Source of the DNA: Syntrophobacterales bacterium Delta_02
GTDB taxonomy: Bacteria > Desulfobacterota > Syntrophorhabdia > Syntrophorhabdales > Syntrophorhabdaceae
Assembly: GCA_001603955.1 (NCBI GenBank)
Contig: LVAA01000079.1
Span: forward strand, 47,442 to 111,441
Direction of reading: 5' to 3'
Length of the DNA: 64,000 nucleotides
The translations under genes and the position numbers were made by a program. Below, piece after piece: positions 25,515 to 33,927 of this stretch. Each line of letters starts with the position of its first letter. Positions within the stretch are counted from its first letter, which is position 1. The notes under the pieces are model-generated. The model had not been told where the DNA came from, ran no database searches, and saw nothing but the letters and a program-made list of their open reading frames with translations.

Positions 25515-26852
25515 ATGGTGAAGCAGCCAAAAGGACCCGCGGGGCCGACGAAGATGAAAGGCCATTCGGAGGATATTCCCGCGCGGCAGCTGGGCGCGCG
25601 GGAGGCCTTCCTTCATCGTGTACACGAGGAATTGTTCGGGGGGCCTGCCGTACTGTGCGTATCGGCACGCGTTGCGGGACCTCTCGACATCCAGCTCGTG
25701 AAGCATGCCTGCCATCACATCCGGGAGCGTCACCCGTCGCTGAGGGCGCGCATAATCTCCGCGGAAGGAAGACCTTCCTTTCTCTTCGATGCACCTCTTC
25801 ATGACATTCCCATCCATTCATTCTTCGAGCTAGGCAGGACCAACCTCCACACCGTCCTGGAACGCGAGATGGACACCCTTTTCGATGCCTCAAAACACCT
25901 CTGGAGGGTTCTCCTCATAACGGACAAGGCCGACTTCCAGCGACACTATCTCCTTTTGTCCCTGCATCATTCTATATGTGACGGGACCTCCGCTGTCCGC
26001 CTGGCCCGGGAGTTGGTTCTGTGCTGCACGAGGATCCTCGACGGCGAGACCCCGCGCCTGGACCCCTTGCCCCTTCGTGCGCCCCTCGAAGAGCTTCTGG
26101 TGTCCGAGGAGCACAGGAGCAAAAAGGCCAGCCAGGCGGAAGGAACGGCCCCCGGCGAAAGCAGGGGTGGTTTGATGCCCTTCGACGAATTCCAGCCTCC
26201 GGGCAGGCGGCACACCCGTTTCCGCGTCCACACCCTGGAGGCAGCCGGGACCGCCCTCCTGGAAGAGAAGTGCCGCCGCGCCGGGACGAGGGTCCATGCC
26301 GCTCTCGCGGCGAGCGCCCTCATGGTCATGCGCAAACACTTCGGGGATGACGTCCGGCTCTCCGTGGACACCCCTGTCAACGTCAGAAGATTGACCGGTG
26401 CGGGGGTCGGCGACGACGAGCTCTGGTGCATGGAAACGCTTGTGAGCATACCATACGAAGACGTCGGAGGCCGTGACTTGTGGCAGATAGCACGGGAATG
26501 CGGCGAGAAGCTGGCCCTCGCAGCGTCGGACGGAACCCGTCTGGTCGCCGGCACGCACACCGATCCAGGAGAAAGGATCGAAGAGTTGCGCATGGCGCGG
26601 CAGCTTCCCCTGTCCTGCCTTCTCCTTGACGGGGGACGCATCGGACCCGGTCAAAAAGGTCCCTTCATTGTCGAGAGTATCGGCCTCGTCAGCGGCAGGC
26701 AGGCGGCCGAGCATATCATGGTCATCTCCGCCGCCACGGTGGGAAATGTTCTCTCGCTCACCTTCGCCTACACGTCTCCGCTCCTGAGAGAAAGCCGGGC
26801 GGACAGATTCGTGAGCGAGTTCCTTCACAACCTCGAGAGAATGCTGAAATAG
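25515..26852 (+). CDS. Stand-alone condensation-domain-like acyltransferase
   Basis: A 445-residue protein of the chloramphenicol acetyltransferase/NRPS condensation fold. The active-site motif HH-x3-DG is present as LHHSICDGTS near residues 153-162, preceded by a typical first lobe (HACHHIRERHPSLRARI). The DFGWG-type latch motif is not evident. Relatives are NRPS condensation domains, polyketide-associated PapA acyltransferases and wax ester synthases. No adenylation, carrier or ketosynthase gene lies nearby, so it is not part of a visible assembly line. It likely joins an acyl group to an alcohol or amine. The neighbours, CheW and a hybrid kinase, do not explain it. Confidence 0.75.
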   Translation: MVKQPKGPAGPTKMKGHSEDIPARQLGAREAFLHRVHEELFGGPAVLCVSARVAGPLDIQLVKHACHHIRERHPSLRARIISAEGRPSFLFDAPLHDIPIHSFFELGRTNLHTVLEREMDTLFDASKHLWRVLLITDKADFQRHYLLLSLHHSICDGTSAVRLARELVLCCTRILDGETPRLDPLPLRAPLEELLVSEEHRSKKASQAEGTAPGESRGGLMPFDEFQPPGRRHTRFRVHTLEAAGTALLEEKCRRAGTRVHAALAASALMVMRKHFGDDVRLSVDTPVNVRRLTGAGVGDDELWCMETLVSIPYEDVGGRDLWQIARECGEKLALAASDGTRLVAGTHTDPGERIEELRMARQLPLSCLLLDGGRIGPGQKGPFIVESIGLVSGRQAAEHIMVISAATVGNVLSLTFAYTSPLLRESRADRFVSEFLHNLERMLK

Positions 26853-26906
26853 AAGGGAAGGAACGACAGCGAGCCCGGCAGATACCCAGAGGATGTTCGA
26901 CGAATA

Positions 26907-28955
26907 CTAGGGAGGGCCGGGTACCTCCGCGTCGAGAAGTGTCCTCAGCCTCTCCAGCAGCAGGGAAGGCGCTATCGGCTTGGAGAGGAAATTGCTCCTG
27001 CTGTCCACGACACCCCTGTCGAGCACCACGTCACGGGCGTGGCCGCTCACAAAAAGGACCTTGACGGAAGGGTCGAGCTTGCTTATCTCGGAATAGACCT
27101 CCATGCCGTTCTTCTTCGGCATTATCACATCCATTATGACAAGCCCGATCCTCTGCCTGTGCTCCCTGAAATGCCGGACAGCCTCGTCCCCGTCTGAGGC
27201 GCCTATCACCGTGTAGCCATACTCCCTGAGCACCTCCTTTATGAGCTGGAGGGTTTCCCTGTCATCCTCCGCTACGAGGATAGTCTCCGTGCCCGAGGGC
27301 ATCTTCGGCTCCACCTGCCTCGCCTTTTCCCTTTTCACCCGCACCGACGGGAAGTAAAGATGGAACGTCGTGCCCTTTCCCGGCTCGCTTTCCACCGTGA
27401 TATACCCGTCGTGCTGTTTCACGATACCGTACACCGTGGAGAGCCCGAGTCCCGTGCCCCTGCCCGCCTCTTTCGTGGTGAAGAAAGGCTCGAATATGTG
27501 CTCCTTGACCTTCTCGTCCATCCCGTGGCCCGTATCGGCCACACTGACACGCGCGTAGGTCCCCACCTTGCCGTAACCGTGTTTATGGATAAACGCCCTG
27601 TCGATGGACGCGTGGGCTGTGGAGATGGTCAGGACGCGGGTATCCGTCATTGCATCGCGGGCGTTCGTGGCAAGGTTCATCAGGATCTGCTCGATCTGCG
27701 TACGGTCTGCCATTACCGTGATCTCCCTCGCCGAGGTCTGCACGTGAAGCTCGATATCCTCGCTGAGAAGCCTTTCAAGAAGCCTCTGGACCCCCGTTAT
27801 GATCTCGTTGATACCGTTGGGTTCAAGGTTCACCGCCTGCTTCCTGCTGAACGCAAGAAGGCTGTTCGTCAGGTTCGCCGCCCTTTTTGCCGACGAGAGG
27901 ACGTGGTCCACGTAAACGCGCAGGGGATTGTCCTTCTCCATCTTGACCTGGAGAAGGTTCCCGTATCCGATGAGGGCCGTGAGAAGATTGTTGAAGTCGT
28001 GGGCGACACCGCCAGCCAGAGTTCCGATGGCCTCCATCTTCTGGGCATGCCGCAGCTGGGATTCGAGGTTCTTCCTGCGGGTGATGTCCCTGACGGTCCC
28101 CTCGAAATAGTGGCCACCGTTGTCTTTATCGGTCACGATGCGAACGTTCGTCGATGTCCACATCCTGGTGCCGTCGGTGCGGTACCGTTCCGATTCGAAG
28201 TTCTCCACGAATCCCCGGGCCTCCAGGATACCATTGAGGCGCCGGTAATCCTCGGGATCGACAAATGTCTTCTTTGTCTTGAGGTTTCCATCCCCCGTCA
28301 TCTGAAGGGGAGAGTCAAATCCGAAGATCCTCGCAAGGGCGGGGTTGGCGCTGATGTAGTGGCCATCCACGGCAACCTGGAAAATCCCCTCCGCCGCATT
28401 CTCGAAGATATTGCGGTACTTTTCCTCGGCGGCCCTGAGGGCATCCTCCCGGGCGATGCGATCCGTTGTGTCATGCAGAATGGCAACACACCCGCCGATC
28501 GACGCCGCGTCTTCGGAAAGGGATGTCCGCACCTGCGATACCGTCACCTCCATGGTGAGCAGGGAACCATCCTTCCTCGTGAACTCCCAGGGAAAGATGT
28601 AAGTGTTGTTCCCTGTAATGATGTCGTCGATGATCGCGGTGAGACGGTTGCATTCATCATCGCTCTTCGTGATGATGCGCAGCGTCTGTCTCTCGATCTC
28701 GCCTTTTTTCAGTTGAAAGAGGCTGCGGAAGGCGCGGTTGCAGGAGATGATCCTGCTGTCGTCATCGAGCATGAATATCGCGTCGGAAAAGCTCTCGACG
28801 AGGACCCGGTAGCGGCCGAGGACCTCTTCCGTCTTCCTGGCCTTAGCGATGATACGTGAGAGCTTGCTTACTTCCCTGAGATATTTCCTCCCCCTGTCCT
28901 CGGCGATATCCCTGAAGTAGGCGATCATCTTGTCCTTCGAGAGATCTCTTCCCAT
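26907..28955 (-). CDS. PAS-PAS hybrid sensor histidine kinase with C-terminal receiver
   Basis: A 682-residue cytoplasmic kinase. Order: N-terminal helical segment (1-45), PAS (about 50-175), PAS with PAC (180-315), HisKA with phosphoacceptor in AGGVAHDFNNLLTAL, HATPase (NLATNARDA; DTGHGM; GTGLGLSTVYG), and a receiver (about 565-680) with Asp in VIMDVIMP. No membrane helix is present. I set the start at ATG 28953-28955, just 5 bp after the FIST gene stop. The frame stays open upstream but there overlaps FIST. The two genes form one operon, so FIST may deliver the signal. Confidence 0.93.
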   Translation of the reverse strand: MGRDLSKDKMIAYFRDIAEDRGRKYLREVSKLSRIIAKARKTEEVLGRYRVLVESFSDAIFMLDDDSRIISCNRAFRSLFQLKKGEIERQTLRIITKSDDECNRLTAIIDDIITGNNTYIFPWEFTRKDGSLLTMEVTVSQVRTSLSEDAASIGGCVAILHDTTDRIAREDALRAAEEKYRNIFENAAEGIFQVAVDGHYISANPALARIFGFDSPLQMTGDGNLKTKKTFVDPEDYRRLNGILEARGFVENFESERYRTDGTRMWTSTNVRIVTDKDNGGHYFEGTVRDITRRKNLESQLRHAQKMEAIGTLAGGVAHDFNNLLTALIGYGNLLQVKMEKDNPLRVYVDHVLSSAKRAANLTNSLLAFSRKQAVNLEPNGINEIITGVQRLLERLLSEDIELHVQTSAREITVMADRTQIEQILMNLATNARDAMTDTRVLTISTAHASIDRAFIHKHGYGKVGTYARVSVADTGHGMDEKVKEHIFEPFFTTKEAGRGTGLGLSTVYGIVKQHDGYITVESEPGKGTTFHLYFPSVRVKREKARQVEPKMPSGTETILVAEDDRETLQLIKEVLREYGYTVIGASDGDEAVRHFREHRQRIGLVIMDVIMPKKNGMEVYSEISKLDPSVKVLFVSGHARDVVLDRGVVDSRSNFLSKPIAPSLLLERLRTLLDAEVPGPP

Positions 28956-28960
28956 GGATC

Positions 28961-30190
28961 CTAGGGGTCCCTCGCGAGGATCGTGAGCACCCCTGTCCAG
29001 TCGAGGCCTCTCGTTCTTCCCTGCAACGGCGCCAGTTCCACCCCGGAGTAAAAGCCGAAGAGGGGAATACCCCGTTCGCCGAGGACCTTTTGCACCTCCC
29101 CGGCCTCCTCGACGCTCGTGTTCGAGTAGTTCCCGGCCCGGCCCGCACAGTCGATGTACAGGGCAAGAAGGGGTATCTTCCCGTCCTTCTCTATCCTGTC
29201 CACGAGGAGGCGCGAATTGTCCCGCGCCGACTCCACCATCCGGCCGGCATCCCTCACCATGAACTGGATCTCGTCGCCGCACCTCAAGTCGGATTCGAAC
29301 ATCATCACCCCTGACCTGTCGGGAATGACGCCCAGTATCAGCCTGTTCACGTACTGGTTCTCCCGGTACCTTTCATACCTCTCCCCGCAGTTGATCCCGA
29401 TGGTCAGAAAATCGAGGGGCCGCTCCTCCTGCCATTCCTCGCTGTCGAAAAGCTCGTTTATCATTTCCACGATGGGCCTGCCGTCGATCTCATACAGGAG
29501 CGGACCGGAAACCTTCGTCACCCTGTGGTAAATCCCATCGAGAGGGGTGCACCCGTGCGTTATGCGATGGTAGACGGAAAAATCCCCGCCAAGCATGAGG
29601 CCCACAAGGCTCTGCGATCCCGTGGAGGAACCGCAGAATTGGAACGTTCTGTTGAAATCGTAATCGCCCATGAGCCCGGCACCGATGACAGGGACAGCAT
29701 CGACGAGGACTTCCCCGATACCCTCTATGAGTGGCGTCGATGAATTCATGATGGGGGGAGAACCGTCTTCGGGCGGGACCTTGATGGAATCATAGAAGAC
29801 GAGGAGAAGCCTGTCCTGCGGCCTTTGGGCGAGAGCGGCAGCCACCTTCCTGCTGGCCTCCTTCTCGTTGCTGTCGACCTCACCGGCCGAGGCCAGCCTG
29901 AAGGTGATGAGGTCCGACTCGAGCACCGCCACCTCGGCCACCGGATCCCCGTATGAGAGAAAATCATTGGATATCACACCGATCGCGGACCCTCCGACAA
30001 TGGGGACATCGGCCCCGGCAACCTGTCTGATGCCACGGAAGAAAGCATCGGGTCCGTTCTTGCCGGAACAAAATGCAAAGATCAGGTCGGGCCTCGTTAT
30101 GCCAGCCGACTCCATCGCGCGCCTGGCAAGGACATCTCCGGAAATGACCCGGCTTCTGCCTCCATCGCAGGCAATACCTATCCTCGTCAT
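28961..30190 (-). CDS. FIST domain signal-transduction protein
   Basis: A 409-residue protein with FIST_N (about 20-220: RPDLIFAFCSGKNGPDAFFRG; VPIVGGSAIGVIS) and FIST_C (230-380: YRENQYVNRLILGV; CAGRAGNYSNTSVEE). FIST domains are sensory modules, proposed to bind small ligands such as amino acids, and are often found with kinases or receptors. The start is the ATG at 30190 with GGAG 4 bp upstream. The adjacent PAS kinase has no FIST domain, so FIST likely acts in trans as its input. Confidence 0.88.
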   Translation of the reverse strand: MTRIGIACDGGRSRVISGDVLARRAMESAGITRPDLIFAFCSGKNGPDAFFRGIRQVAGADVPIVGGSAIGVISNDFLSYGDPVAEVAVLESDLITFRLASAGEVDSNEKEASRKVAAALAQRPQDRLLLVFYDSIKVPPEDGSPPIMNSSTPLIEGIGEVLVDAVPVIGAGLMGDYDFNRTFQFCGSSTGSQSLVGLMLGGDFSVYHRITHGCTPLDGIYHRVTKVSGPLLYEIDGRPIVEMINELFDSEEWQEERPLDFLTIGINCGERYERYRENQYVNRLILGVIPDRSGVMMFESDLRCGDEIQFMVRDAGRMVESARDNSRLLVDRIEKDGKIPLLALYIDCAGRAGNYSNTSVEEAGEVQKVLGERGIPLFGFYSGVELAPLQGRTRGLDWTGVLTILARDP

Positions 30191-30396
30191 CGTCTCCGTT
30201 TCAACCCCTTTCTTTCCCGTGCCGTCCCCCGGGGCGCAACAACACTCCTCCCCTCGACACGGAGGCACTGCAATGACGGTCCGCGGTCCACAGCTCCAAA
30301 ACAAGGCAGATTGTCAGGGAATCGCTTTATTCTATTTACCAGTATTGGATTTGAAAAGGCAAGCAAAAACCCTCTTCCGGCCGCGCCCTTATTGCC

Positions 30397-30425
30397 TTGA
30401 CATTTCATCCCATCTCTCCTAATCT
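30397..30425 (+). promoter_or_regulatory. Sigma-70 promoter of murI, leaderless arrangement
   Basis: TTGACA, a 17-bp spacer and TAATCT put the expected start point near 30432, which is the A of the murI ATG. No SD precedes the ATG. The rest of the 241-bp gap before murI has no gene; the upstream FIST gene diverges from here. Confidence 0.5.
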
Positions 30426-30431
30426 GTAGCC

Positions 30432-31256
30432 ATGCAAAAACTGGCGATCGGCATGTTCGATTCCGGAGTGGGGGGCATGACCGTTCTCAGGGAGGTCAGG
30501 GAACTTCTTCCCCACGAACACATCATCTATTTCGGCGATACTGCCAGGGTTCCTTACGGGAACAAATCCCCCCGGATGGTGACGAAATATGCGCTGGAAA
30601 GTGCGCTATTCCTGCTCACGAAGGGGATCAAGCTCCTCATCATCGCCTGCAATACCTCTTCGGCATTCGCGCTCCGGATACTGCAAAGAAGGATGCCCGT
30701 TCCCGTCATCGGGGTCATCAGCCCCGGCGCCAAGGAGGCGGTAAGGAACACGACAAGCGGCCGGGTCGGGGTCATCGGCACGAGGACCACGATCAGGAGC
30801 ATGGCCTACGACCGGTCGATCAGGAAGCTCGATCCCGGCATAGAGGTCTTCTCCCAGGCGTGCCCCCTCTTCGTTCCCATAGTGGAGGAAGGCCTCGAGC
30901 ACGACGAGATAGCGAGCCTCATGGCCCGCAAGTACCTTGACTCCCTCAAGCGCTCAGGCATCGATGTCCTCGTCATGGGATGCACCCACTATCCCGTCCT
31001 CGAGGATGTCATCAGGAAGACCATGGGCAAGGACGTGAAGATAGTGCACTCCGGAAAGGAAACCGCGAAGGAGGCACGCATGATCCTCGAAGAAAAGGGC
31101 CTCTTCAACAGGCGGGGCCGCGGCAAGTGCGAATACTTCGTGACGGATGCCCCTGAATCCTTCCACGAGATAGGGGGCAGGATACTCGGCGAGCCGCTGA
31201 CACACGTCAGGACCTTGAAGAGCCTCGATTACCGCGAACTTCTTTTTTCTTCATGA
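30432..31256 (+). CDS. murI: Glutamate racemase
   Basis: A 274-residue racemase. The N-terminal FDSGVGGMTVLREV carries the first active-site region, ACNTSSAFAL the first catalytic cysteine, and MGCTHYPVL the second. It makes D-glutamate for peptidoglycan. The gene seems to lack an SD and may be translated from a leaderless mRNA. It overlaps priA by 4 bp. Confidence 0.96.
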   Translation: MQKLAIGMFDSGVGGMTVLREVRELLPHEHIIYFGDTARVPYGNKSPRMVTKYALESALFLLTKGIKLLIIACNTSSAFALRILQRRMPVPVIGVISPGAKEAVRNTTSGRVGVIGTRTTIRSMAYDRSIRKLDPGIEVFSQACPLFVPIVEEGLEHDEIASLMARKYLDSLKRSGIDVLVMGCTHYPVLEDVIRKTMGKDVKIVHSGKETAKEARMILEEKGLFNRRGRGKCEYFVTDAPESFHEIGGRILGEPLTHVRTLKSLDYRELLFSS

Positions 31257-33220
31257 TCGTCGATGTAGCCCTTCCAATCCCCGTCGGCAGGTCCTTCTCT
31301 TATGGAGTCCCAGGCGAGCTCGTCCCGTACGTCTTTGAGCTCGCGCGGGTCCTCGTCCCTTTCCGGTACAGACAGACCGCCGGGGTGGTCGTCGCCCTCA
31401 GGGAAGGTAAAGATCAAAGACTCAAGTCCATCGAGGGCGTGCTCGATTTCTTCCCCCTGTTCCCCGATGAGCTCCCGGAACTCCTCCTATGGTCATCGTC
31501 GTTCTATGTCACACCAGCGGGGCTTGTGTTCAAACACGCCCTGCCTTCCGCGGGAGACATGGAGCGCTTCCTCACCGTCGAGGCCGCCGGCCGTGCAGAC
31601 ATGGACGGTCTGCCCGTCAGGAAGGCGATCAGGAGATACGGCAGGGCGCGGCTCCTGCAGCTGCACAAGGACGGGCTTATCGACCTTCGCGAAACCCTGA
31701 CGGGGAAGACCTTCTCCCCATCTGTCCCGGCCCCTCTCCGGCCGGACGGTATCGAAAGGGGAAAGGTCCTTCTCATCGATTCCGTGGAAGAACGGCTGGC
31801 GTACTACAACGGGATCATACCGGACCACCTGGAGCGCGGCGGGAACGTGCTCATCCTCGTCCCTGACTACTATGCCGCCGGGGCGTGGTTCGCCAGGAGA
31901 CTGAAGGAGACCTGGGGCCCCCGTGTCCTGTGGTTCTCCTCCGGCACACCCGTGAAGCAAAGGATGGAGACCTGGTTCAAGAGCCGCCGCGAAGGCGGGA
32001 ACATCGTCCTCGGGAACAAGAGCTGCGTCTTTCTTCCCCTCTCCGACCTCTCTCTTCTCATCGTCGAGAGATGCGACGATGATGAATACAAGAACGAGGA
32101 GGGGTTCAAGTTCAATGCCGTAAGGGTCGCCGTGGAAAGGGCGCGGCTGAGGGAGGCCTCCATCGTCCTCGGCTGTGCCGCCTGTTCCATCGACGCGCTC
32201 CATCTTGCCCGAACGGGCGGTTTCGAGGTCAACTGCAATGAATGGCCGGCCTGCACCGGTTACGCGGAAAGGACAACGAACGTCCCCTCCCTTTCAACGG
32301 GCGGAACCATCGACCTTATCAGCACCGAAGCGGGGGAAGCGGCCCGGCAAGGCTCCCGGGTCGCCATCTACACGCCTCGGAAAGACCAGGGTTTTTATCT
32401 GAAATGCCATGCCTGCAGGGAAACCCTCGCCTGCCCCGGCTGCGGGGAACCTCTCGGGTACGACAGGGGGTCGGGGAACCTCTCCTGCCCCTCCTGCGGG
32501 GCCCGGCTGCCCTACGAAGGCACATGCCCGCAGTGCGGCAGTAATGCTATCGGCTTCTCCCGGATAGGCGCGCTCTTCATCGAGGAGCAGCTCCGCAGGA
32601 CCCATCCGCACCTCAGCGTCACCCGCATCACGGGCGATTCCCTGAAGAAAGAGATAGCAGCGGTCCGCGCACCCCGTCAGGGCGATGGGGCCATTCTCGT
32701 GGGCACGCAGTCCCTCTCCAAGCTCTACAGCCTCCCTGTCGATAAGCTCCTCCTCGCCGGCTGGGAGGAGTTGCGAAAGATAGGCGGATACAGGTCGGAG
32801 GAGCGGATGCACCAGCTGCTGCTCAATCTCCTCGACGCCCTCGCGCCCCGGTCCATCATCTCCTATTCCACGAGAAAGGAACCAGCCGATCCCCGCGACT
32901 ATCTGCATATTTCCTCTTTCGCCGAACGGGAACTCAAGAAACGCAGGGAAGCTCAGTTCCCGCCCTTCGTCCGGGTCTTCCTCCTCGAGGCACGCGCCAG
33001 GACCGCGGCACGCGCCGACGCCACCCTGAAGAAGGTCCGCAAGGTCATCTCCGACGCAGGCCTTGAAGATGCGCTCCTAGGCACCCTCCCCCTCGAAAGA
33101 CCTCCCTATCATATACGAAGGCTCATACTGAAGGGAGACGAAGGGCTCCTCAAGGACGTCTTCGAAGAACTCCACGACATCCCGGGTGTAGACATCGAAG
33201 CCGACCCGACCAGTTTCTAA
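31253..33220 (+). CDS. priA: PriA-like primosomal protein N' with degenerate helicase motifs
   Basis: A 655-residue protein with the PriA plan: 3'-binding and winged-helix domains (1-165), helicase lobes with a zinc-binding region (eight cysteines as four C-x2-C pairs, residues 385-428) and the C-terminal domain. The ATPase motifs are lost. The Walker A place (GxTGSGKT) reads IDSVEERL (175-182), the DEEH box reads VERCDDDE (271-278), GSATPS reads GCAACS (307-312), and the arginine-finger GRAGR stretch is absent. Normal length is about 730. It likely keeps a DNA- and partner-binding role in replication restart without helicase activity, as known for actinobacterial and Deinococcus PriA. It is coupled to murI. 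Confidence 0.85.
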   Translation: MIVDVALPIPVGRSFSYGVPGELVPYVFELARVLVPFRYRQTAGVVVALREGKDQRLKSIEGVLDFFPLFPDELPELLLWSSSFYVTPAGLVFKHALPSAGDMERFLTVEAAGRADMDGLPVRKAIRRYGRARLLQLHKDGLIDLRETLTGKTFSPSVPAPLRPDGIERGKVLLIDSVEERLAYYNGIIPDHLERGGNVLILVPDYYAAGAWFARRLKETWGPRVLWFSSGTPVKQRMETWFKSRREGGNIVLGNKSCVFLPLSDLSLLIVERCDDDEYKNEEGFKFNAVRVAVERARLREASIVLGCAACSIDALHLARTGGFEVNCNEWPACTGYAERTTNVPSLSTGGTIDLISTEAGEAARQGSRVAIYTPRKDQGFYLKCHACRETLACPGCGEPLGYDRGSGNLSCPSCGARLPYEGTCPQCGSNAIGFSRIGALFIEEQLRRTHPHLSVTRITGDSLKKEIAAVRAPRQGDGAILVGTQSLSKLYSLPVDKLLLAGWEELRKIGGYRSEERMHQLLLNLLDALAPRSIISYSTRKEPADPRDYLHISSFAERELKKRREAQFPPFVRVFLLEARARTAARADATLKKVRKVISDAGLEDALLGTLPLERPPYHIRRLILKGDEGLLKDVFEELHDIPGVDIEADPTSF

Positions 33221-33223
33221 AAG

Positions 33224-33265
33224 ACCGCTTGAGCCGCTTGAGCCGCTTGAACAGCTTGTTGAGCG
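33224..33265. repeat. Short tandem repeat (CCGCTTGAG unit)
   Basis: The unit CCGCTTGAG occurs three times head to tail, followed by a decayed copy CAGCTTGTTGAG, between the priA stop and its terminator. Confidence 0.6.
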
Positions 33266-33273
33266 AAAAGAAG

Positions 33274-33310
33274 AACAAAAAAAGGAGGCTTTTGGCCTCC
33301 TTTTTTTGTT
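33274..33310. terminator. Intrinsic terminator shared by convergent priA and secreted-protein genes
   Basis: A 16-bp perfect stem (33274-33289 with 33295-33310) with GGAGGC core, A-run on one side and seven T on the other. It works in either direction. Confidence 0.93.
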
Positions 33311-33322
33311 AGCGATGCGGAA

Positions 33323-33742
33323 TTACTTCTTGACCGGAGCCGCGGGCTTTTCAGCCGGCTTCTCTTCCGCCTTTTTCTCTTTCTTCTCTTTGGCTTTCGT
33401 CACTGCCTTGGCAACGTTCTTGCCGTCTGCCTCGGTGTAGACTACGTTGACCTTGTCACCAGCCGCGAACTTTGCCATCTTCTTTACCTTGGACACGTCG
33501 AAGGTCATCTCGGTTTCACCCTTGACAACGATTGTCTTCGCCGCTGCGTCCATGGAGACGAAGTCACCGGCAAACTTCTTTACGCCGGCTTTCTTGGCTT
33601 TCTCGGCCACCTTCTCCTTCACGGGCTTGTCCGTCGCTGCGGCCGGTTTGTCTGTTGCGGCTTTCTTATCCTGCGCCAGAACGGTCGTAACGAAGGCAAC
33701 GCTGATCAGGATCGCGAGAACGATCATCAATGCTTTCTTCAT
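33323..33742 (-). CDS. Secreted lysine/alanine-rich small protein
   Basis: A 139-residue precursor. A signal peptide (1-23, KKALMIVLAILISVAFVTTV, then LAQ) is followed by a Lys/Ala/Pro-rich linker. A small beta-domain (about 60-118) contains DAAAKTIVVKGETEMTFDV and GDKVNVVYTEADGK, and a charged tail (KEKKEKKAEEKPAEKPAAP) ends it. The middle resembles DUF5666-like OB-type periplasmic domains. I set the start at ATG 33742 with SD GGAGGTG; the frame stays open upstream. It has its own sigma-54-type promoter and two upstream operator-like repeats. Function unknown; it may bind anions or metals in the periplasm. Confidence 0.8.
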   Translation of the reverse strand: MKKALMIVLAILISVAFVTTVLAQDKKAATDKPAAATDKPVKEKVAEKAKKAGVKKFAGDFVSMDAAAKTIVVKGETEMTFDVSKVKKMAKFAAGDKVNVVYTEADGKNVAKAVTKAKEKKEKKAEEKPAEKPAAPVKK

Positions 33743-33798
33743 GCTTTTTTCACCTCCTTCCCTTTCGTTGGCTACATTGAGCTGCATAAGGTTGTGTA

Positions 33799-33814
33799 TG
33801 CAGTTGTTATGCCA
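33799..33814 (-). promoter_or_regulatory. Sigma-54 (RpoN) promoter of the secreted-protein gene
   Basis: The minus strand reads TGGCATAACAACTGCA, with GG and GC of the -24 and -12 elements at exact sigma-54 spacing. It differs from TGGCACGNNNNTTGCW at three positions. The start point would be near 33788, about 46 bases before the ATG. Confidence 0.65.
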
Positions 33815-33877
33815 CGGTTGTAACAACTGGATATTACAGGAGAGAGGGTCGGAGAGTGTTCTGAGAAGCCCGTTATA

Positions 33878-33894
33878 ATCGGAAATATCCGACT
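33878..33894. promoter_or_regulatory. Putative activator site 1 (ATCGGAAATATCCGACT)
   Basis: This is an inverted repeat, TCGGA and TCCGA around AATA, about 90-106 bp upstream of the predicted sigma-54 start point. An identical copy lies 33 bp further, three helical turns away. Confidence 0.6.
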
Positions 33895-33910
33895 CAAGGA
33901 TGGCCCCCGA

Positions 33911-33927
33911 ATCGGAAATATCCGACT
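33911..33927. promoter_or_regulatory. Putative activator site 2 (ATCGGAAATATCCGACT)
   Basis: The second identical 17-bp copy of the inverted repeat lies about 123-139 bp upstream of the predicted start point. It touches the stop codon of the NtrC-type regulator gene, whose product is the natural candidate to bind it. Confidence 0.6.

Noticed and set aside
29525..29743. 72-codon plus-strand frame within the FIST gene
   Set aside because: It is antisense to a clear FIST coding region with no SD and no homology.
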